Below are positions 32,436 to 36,280 of a stretch of DNA of 36,280 nucleotides, piece by piece. Numbering within the stretch: the stretch's first letter is position 1; each line of letters starts with the position of its first letter. Location of the stretch: positions 1-36,280 of the forward strand of contig JAVVEW010000026.1 in NCBI GenBank assembly GCA_032251045.1, read 5' to 3'. The notes under the pieces are model-generated. The model worked only from the letters and a program-made list of their open reading frames with translations. It ran no database searches and was not told where the DNA came from. The position numbers were made by a program, and so were the translations under genes. This DNA comes from JAVVEW01 sp032251045. GTDB taxonomy: Bacteria; Pseudomonadota; Gammaproteobacteria; Methylococcales; Methylomonadaceae.

Positions 32436-34094
32436 TCAAGCTTGACGCAATGGATGACTATCAATGCGACCCCGACCGTCCTCGGTCAGTTCATCGGCAC
32501 TGATTTTGAAATTACCCAGCTTCATGGTCAGATAACGGTCGAAATAGCTTTTCAAGCCCTTTTCCACCGAAGGATCATAGTCGGGGCGCACAACATGGGT
32601 TCGGCCCCAAGTCACTTTTACCACTTCGCCGTTTTTGACCACCAACTCACCATCCTTGAACACATAGTCGGGCTTGGCGAACATGCGTTCGCGGTCTTGG
32701 TGTTCAGTGTATACGGTAATGTCACCCCAATTGCCTGCCGACAAGCCACCCCGGTCATGCAAACCGACCAGACGAGCCGCGCCGGCGCGGGTCATGATGG
32801 CGATTTCATCCAGACTGTATTCCCGCTCGATGGCCGCCAGGTGGGTCATTTTTTGCGCTTCGGGGTGCAATTTCGACAATTGTTCGTTACGGAAGGTTTT
32901 GTCCATCAGCAAACGAATCAAATGTGGATAGCTGGTGAACGGCGCGCCGTTAGGATGATCGGTGGTCAGGAAAATCCGCCAGGGGTCATCGACCAGCAGG
33001 AAAATTTCCAGACCAATGGCCCATTGCAAGGCGTTGACGAAATTCTGATCTTTATATTTGAACGGCAACACGCCGCAACCGGCGTCACACTCGATATCCA
33101 TGCACACCCATTTGTTGGGATGGGCGTGGCCGTGATTGGCGTGCTGGCGCATGTTATCGCCGGAAGCGGTCACGGTTTGGCCGAACAGTATCTGACCGAC
33201 ATCGGCGGTGATGTTTTTGTTGCGATTGATCGCCTCGGCGATTTGCGCCGCGCCGGAGGAGAATTTGAAATCGCCTTCGCTGCCGTAACTGTGAAACTGA
33301 ATATGGGTCAGATGCACCGGCAAACCTTCACTGCCGGCAATGGTTTCCAGGGTGGTTTCGACATTGCCGGGTACGCCCAGGTTGCAGCCGTGAACATGCA
33401 ACGGATGGGGAATGCCCAGCTCCTTCACCGCTCGTGCCAGCGCCAGCAGCACTTGCCGGGGCGTGACCTGATAGTGGCTGTGCGCCTCGTCCAGATCGAG
33501 CTTGCGCTGATTGAACTTGAATGCGCTGATACCACCGGGGTTGACTACTTTAATGCCGATGGCCTGGGCGGCGTTGAGCGTCCAGGCGACATAATCGTTG
33601 ATCGCCTGCTGGTCTTGTTTGGCGGTCAGCAGCCTGAGCAGGTAATCGTCACTGCCCAGCATGGCGTAACCGCCTTTATCCAGAATCGGAATATCGGCCA
33701 TCTCCATGTGCGCCTGACGGGCGTTGATTGGTAATACTGCCGGTTCAAACGCGGCGGTGTAGCCCATTTCCGCATAGCGATAGCCGGTGGTGTAACTGCT
33801 GGGCATGGCGCGGCCGGTGCCGGAACGGGTTAACGCGGTTGCCGCTACAGGATCGGCGCGGTGGTCTTCCGGCAGCAGAATGCGGGCGATATTGCCTTTA
33901 CCGCCGCCGATATGAGTGTGCATATCAATCGCGCCGGACATGACAATTTTGCCGGTCAAGTCGTAGTCCTGAGCGATTTTTTCATCGTTTGGCGAGGCGA
34001 CAATTTTACCGTCTTTAAGGTAAATATCGCGTACTTCACCGCTGACACCTGCGGCGGGATCGTAAACCTTGCCGCCTTTTAGTCGGGTTATCAT
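32436..34094 (-). CDS. fhcA: Formyltransferase/hydrolase complex subunit A
   Basis: FhcA is the hydrolase half of the bacterial formyltransferase/hydrolase complex, which releases formate from formyl-methanofuran in formaldehyde oxidation. The 552-residue amidohydrolase has the metal ligands His59 and His61 (DMHTHIGGG), Lys182 in IKVVNPGG (the carboxylated-lysine site of FwdA relatives), His233/His235 (LHVHGCN), and Asp379 (TTDHPNG) as catalytic base. It is complete and of normal length. Its ATG overlaps the fhcB stop as ATGA, so A and B are made together. FhcD and FhcC, the formyltransferase and its partner, are not encoded here. Confidence 0.97.
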   Translation of the reverse strand: MITRLKGGKVYDPAAGVSGEVRDIYLKDGKIVASPNDEKIAQDYDLTGKIVMSGAIDMHTHIGGGKGNIARILLPEDHRADPVAATALTRSGTGRAMPSSYTTGYRYAEMGYTAAFEPAVLPINARQAHMEMADIPILDKGGYAMLGSDDYLLRLLTAKQDQQAINDYVAWTLNAAQAIGIKVVNPGGISAFKFNQRKLDLDEAHSHYQVTPRQVLLALARAVKELGIPHPLHVHGCNLGVPGNVETTLETIAGSEGLPVHLTHIQFHSYGSEGDFKFSSGAAQIAEAINRNKNITADVGQILFGQTVTASGDNMRQHANHGHAHPNKWVCMDIECDAGCGVLPFKYKDQNFVNALQWAIGLEIFLLVDDPWRIFLTTDHPNGAPFTSYPHLIRLLMDKTFRNEQLSKLHPEAQKMTHLAAIEREYSLDEIAIMTRAGAARLVGLHDRGGLSAGNWGDITVYTEHQDRERMFAKPDYVFKDGELVVKNGEVVKVTWGRTHVVRPDYDPSVEKGLKSYFDRYLTMKLGNFKISADELTEDGRGRIDSHPLRQA

Positions 34095-35359
34095 GACAAC
34101 TCCATCAATTGCTGGGCAATGGCATTCAGCGCATCCGCGCCACTTGGCAAACCGCTGTCGCGCAGTTTTTTCAGACGCACCGCCACCACACTGTCCATAC
34201 GATAAGCATGGCCGGTATGATCGATACCGGGCGTGCCGATGGGAATATAGATATCAGGCTCCTGGGTAAACGACATACCGCTACGGCCTAACACCACCAC
34301 CGGCATATCGGCGGATGGCGGCTTAGCGAGCACATCGAAGGCATTCAGCCACAACAGGCAATCGGCTTCCCGGCTTTCAATCAGTCGCTGACTGTCGTAC
34401 AGAAATGGGTCGTAGTCCGGATAACCGCGCTGAAACGACACCCGCGCCGGGTAGCCGGTGGTCCAGCCGCACACCTGATGCGCGGTCAGATCGCCGTTCT
34501 GGCCGCCCAACGGCAGGCCGGAACAGCGCACGCCATGATCGTTCAAATCCTTGACCAGCTCGCAAATCGCCTGCACGGTCAACTCGGCATGAGTAAAATC
34601 CAATGCCGCCGCAGACCAACTGATCACGCTGTAATTAGCAGATTTAAGACGCTCCAGCAAACCCTGCCATTCAGCAAGCGGCCGCCCGGCGACCTGTTCC
34701 GCCTGAATCGGCTGATTTTTCAACAAGGCGCGCAACACGCCCAAAACTTCCGGCAGCCGCGCTTGATCAACATACAACGCTTTCGGCGCATGACCGGCCG
34801 GCGTTTGCGCTTCGGCGCCAGGCTCGACAGGGCCTAAATAAATGACTTCGCGCTGAGCGGGATCGACAAACATGGCCTCATCCACCCACAAGGTTCGTTC
34901 GTAAAAACGCGGTGCGAATTGTTCCGGCGCACAGCCTATGGCAAGGAATACATCGCAGCGGTTTTTCACTTCCGACAGCGTGGTAGTCATCCAGCCGGAA
35001 TCTTGCAAAGTGAGATAATTGCGGCGACTGGCGTTGAATTTACCCTGATCAACCACGCCCCGCGCCCGCTCGGCCAGATTGAGCAACGCGCGCATACCGT
35101 TGACATCAGCCGCGCAACCGGAAAATAACGGCAGCTTGGCAACCTTCAGATATTCAGCAGTTTTTTTCACGGCCTCGGTCAGACTCACTTCCCGGCCTTG
35201 AATGCGCGGGTGCTCATCGGTTATCGGCTGTTCGAATGCCGTCGAATTCAAGCGACATCCGCCACGGGTGACCTTGATCTTCAGGCCATCGACGGCGACC
35301 GCCAAATCATCCGTGCCCAATCCGCAGAAAGGGCTGGGCACTTCGGTAAATTCAGTCAT
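34091..35359 (-). CDS. fhcB: Formyltransferase/hydrolase complex subunit B
   Basis: FhcB is related to archaeal FwdB/FmdB, the tungsten or molybdenum subunit of formylmethanofuran dehydrogenase, but in bacteria it has no redox role and helps bind the methanofuran coenzyme. The 422-residue protein shows this loss: where archaeal enzymes have a C-x2-C-x3-C iron-sulfur motif, here residues 9, 12 and 16 read Ser, Cys and Thr (SPFCGLGT). Other family blocks are LFSGCAADVNGMRALLNLAE, NRCDVFLAIGCAPEQ, and RYYP-like PARVSFQRGYPDYDPFLYDS. It is first in the fhcBA pair and starts 56 bases after a predicted transcription start. Confidence 0.96.
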   Translation of the reverse strand: MTEFTEVPSPFCGLGTDDLAVAVDGLKIKVTRGGCRLNSTAFEQPITDEHPRIQGREVSLTEAVKKTAEYLKVAKLPLFSGCAADVNGMRALLNLAERARGVVDQGKFNASRRNYLTLQDSGWMTTTLSEVKNRCDVFLAIGCAPEQFAPRFYERTLWVDEAMFVDPAQREVIYLGPVEPGAEAQTPAGHAPKALYVDQARLPEVLGVLRALLKNQPIQAEQVAGRPLAEWQGLLERLKSANYSVISWSAAALDFTHAELTVQAICELVKDLNDHGVRCSGLPLGGQNGDLTAHQVCGWTTGYPARVSFQRGYPDYDPFLYDSQRLIESREADCLLWLNAFDVLAKPPSADMPVVVLGRSGMSFTQEPDIYIPIGTPGIDHTGHAYRMDSVVAVRLKKLRDSGLPSGADALNAIAQQLMELS

Positions 35360-35421
35360 GATAAACAGTCCAGGTTACATGAAGAAGGCCCACAGGGCAG
35401 AATGCAGGCATAGCATCAGAC

Positions 35422-35450
35422 ATTCTAACTTGAAAAGAAAGCCCGGTCAT
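35422..35450 (-). promoter_or_regulatory. Candidate sigma-70 promoter of fhcBA
   Basis: On the minus strand a -35-like ATGACC (35450-35445) and a -10-like TAGAAT (35427-35422) are spaced by 17 bases. Transcription would start near 35415, giving a leader of about 56 bases before the fhcB ATG. The -35 matches consensus at four of six positions, the -10 at five of six. This is a sequence match only. Confidence 0.4.
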
Positions 35451-35558
35451 CCTTAAAGCCCTGCCCATCGGTCATTCTCACAAGGCCAGTCTGGCGTAAC
35501 AACGCTCACTTGAAAGTGGCGACAAATCGAACTTACCTACCCGCCTGGCAAAGCTGCT

Positions 35559-35587
35559 TTGACGAAAATAGCATCGATATCTACAAT
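35559..35587 (+). promoter_or_regulatory. Sigma-70 promoter of the PepSY gene
   Basis: TTGACG (35559-35564) and TACAAT (35582-35587) are separated by exactly 17 bases, each matching consensus at five of six positions. The transcript would begin near 35594 and have a leader of about 90 bases. AGGA lies nine bases before the ATG at 35685. Confidence 0.65.
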
Positions 35588-35684
35588 GTAATCATTGCTA
35601 TCAACGCAAAGCTGGCCGACCCACGGCAGTGTCACCTGATCAGCATACCGACACATCCCCCCAGAAAACTCAGGAAATTGCCTT

Positions 35685-36197
35685 ATGAATAGACCTTACT
35701 CGCACATATTGCTCGCCGGCCTGATCAGCGCTACCGCTGTTTCCGCGCAAGCAGCGCCCGCGAACAACGCCCTGGACACCTGTGTTAAATCGGCGTTAGA
35801 ACAACATCCCGGCCAGATCGTCAGCTTACGATCCGAAATCGAAGACAACAAACCGCAATTCGAATTGGATATCCAAGGCCATGATGGCGTTAGCTGGGAA
35901 GTTGAATGCCAGACGACCAACGGTGCAATCACCGAAACCGAACGCGAAATCGCCGCCGATGCCAGCGCGTTTTCCAGCAAAGGCAAAGTTCGCCTGGATG
36001 CAGCGCTCAAAACCGCACTGGATAAATATCCCGGCACCGTTGTACGAACCGAATATGAACTGGAAGCCAACGGCGGCGTAGCCTACGAATTCGACATTAA
36101 AGCCACAGACGGCCAAATACTGGAAGTTGAAGTTGACGCCATCACCGGCAAGCTTGGCAACCCCGAACGCATCATCTACCAAATCGGCGCTCAATAA
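35685..36197 (+). CDS. Secreted protein with two PepSY domains
   Basis: The 170-residue precursor begins with a signal peptide (HILLAGLISATAVSAQA, cleavage expected near residue 23 after AQA). Two PepSY-like units follow: about residues 28-88 (ALDTCVKSALEQHPGQIVSLRSE, then ELDIQG and TNGAITETERE) and 102-164 (LDAALKTALDKYPGTVVRTEYE, then EFDIKATDG and DAITGKLG). Each ends in the hallmark D/N-G-x-I plus a D-A-x-T-G-like turn. PepSY domains are thought to inhibit proteases or bind peptides or metals. Two cysteines, Cys33 and Cys75, fall in the first unit and could form a disulfide in the periplasm. It has its own promoter and is not part of the fhc operon. Confidence 0.87.
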   Translation: MNRPYSHILLAGLISATAVSAQAAPANNALDTCVKSALEQHPGQIVSLRSEIEDNKPQFELDIQGHDGVSWEVECQTTNGAITETEREIAADASAFSSKGKVRLDAALKTALDKYPGTVVRTEYELEANGGVAYEFDIKATDGQILEVEVDAITGKLGNPERIIYQIGAQ

Positions 36198-36227
36198 ACT
36201 GTCTGCTACCGCGTGCGCAGGCATTCA

Positions 36228-36255
36228 CCCCCCCCCTGCGCCCTCCCCCACCCCC
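36228..36255 (-). other. G-quadruplex-forming candidate downstream of the PepSY gene
   Basis: On the plus strand C runs of 9, 3, 5 and 5 bases (36228-36236, 36241-36243, 36245-36249, 36251-36255) are separated by 4, 1 and 1 bases. The minus strand therefore has four G tracts with very short loops. It begins 31 bases after the PepSY stop codon. Nothing else is seen in 36198-36280. Confidence 0.7.
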
Positions 36256-36280
36256 AAAATGCCTATCAGAGCACCCAGGC

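Larger units (their letters stand above)
35360..35684. other. Divergent promoter region between fhcB and the PepSY gene
   Basis: This 325-base stretch holds no convincing gene. A plus-strand frame at 35510-35692 has no recognisable product and overlaps the PepSY promoter. Promoter-like hexamers for both directions are listed separately. No riboswitch-like fold was noticed. Confidence 0.6.

Noticed and set aside
32343..33734. Long plus-strand frame of 463 codons opposite fhcA
   Set aside because: fhcA on the other strand has all family motifs; this frame arises from codon bias in the complementary strand.
25936..35359. Possible genomic island or transferred segment around fhc and mla
   Set aside because: No integrase, tRNA, direct repeats or insertion sequence was seen, and base and codon use look like the rest of the window.

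Overview
The window most likely comes from a gammaproteobacterial methanotroph (order Methylococcales). This is inferred from two things seen together. First, it carries formyltransferase/hydrolase subunits FhcB and FhcA of the tetrahydromethanopterin-linked formaldehyde oxidation pathway, a marker of methylotrophy. Second, several blocks have gammaproteobacterial gene order: a Pseudomonas/Vibrio-like flhB-flhA-flhF-flhG-fliA-cheYZAB-motCD-parC-parP-cheW operon, pcnB-folK-panB-panC, and mla-murA-hisG-hisD. No rRNA, tRNA, CRISPR array or insertion sequence was recognised.

Layout. Positions 2-921 (+) hold the end of prmC and a JAMM/MPN metalloprotease-like gene. Positions 930-16358 (-) are one almost gap-free run of 18 genes. 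It starts with the flagellar export genes flhB and flhA, then flhF and flhG for polar placement and number, sigma-28 fliA, the chemotaxis core cheY-cheZ-cheA-cheB, a second stator pair motC-motD, a ParC/ParP-type array-positioning pair and cheW. It ends with a newly noted 57-residue ORF, a DUF2802 membrane protein and a MEKHLA (PAS-like) protein. Positions 16645-20453 (+) hold trpS, a membrane protein, and a translationally coupled trio: a LicC-like nucleotidyltransferase, a HIT protein and a phosphoglycerate-mutase-like protein. Positions 20852-21465 (-) hold an RDD membrane protein and a tiny membrane protein. Positions 21987-25849 (+) are pcnB, folK, panB, panC and a small membrane protein, closed by a strong bidirectional terminator. 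Positions 25936-35359 (-) are, in transcription order, fhcB-fhcA, mlaF-mlaE-mlaD-mlaB, murA, hisG, hisD and a 2-Cys peroxiredoxin. The window ends with a secreted double-PepSY protein (+) behind a good sigma-70 promoter.

How the parts work together. The flagellar/chemotaxis operon links export, polar placement, late-gene sigma factor, signalling and motor torque in one transcript. A ParC/ParP-like pair and a duplicated motif in the CheA linker suggest polar inheritance of the chemotaxis array. The fhc genes belong to C1 oxidation and lead directly into the Mla lipid-transport genes, but fhcC, fhcD, mlaC and ibaG are not at the places where they are often found. The least understood parts are the nucleotidyltransferase/HIT/mutase trio, the MEKHLA gene and 57-residue ORF at the end of the chemotaxis operon, and the 398-bp orphan stretch 20454-20851.
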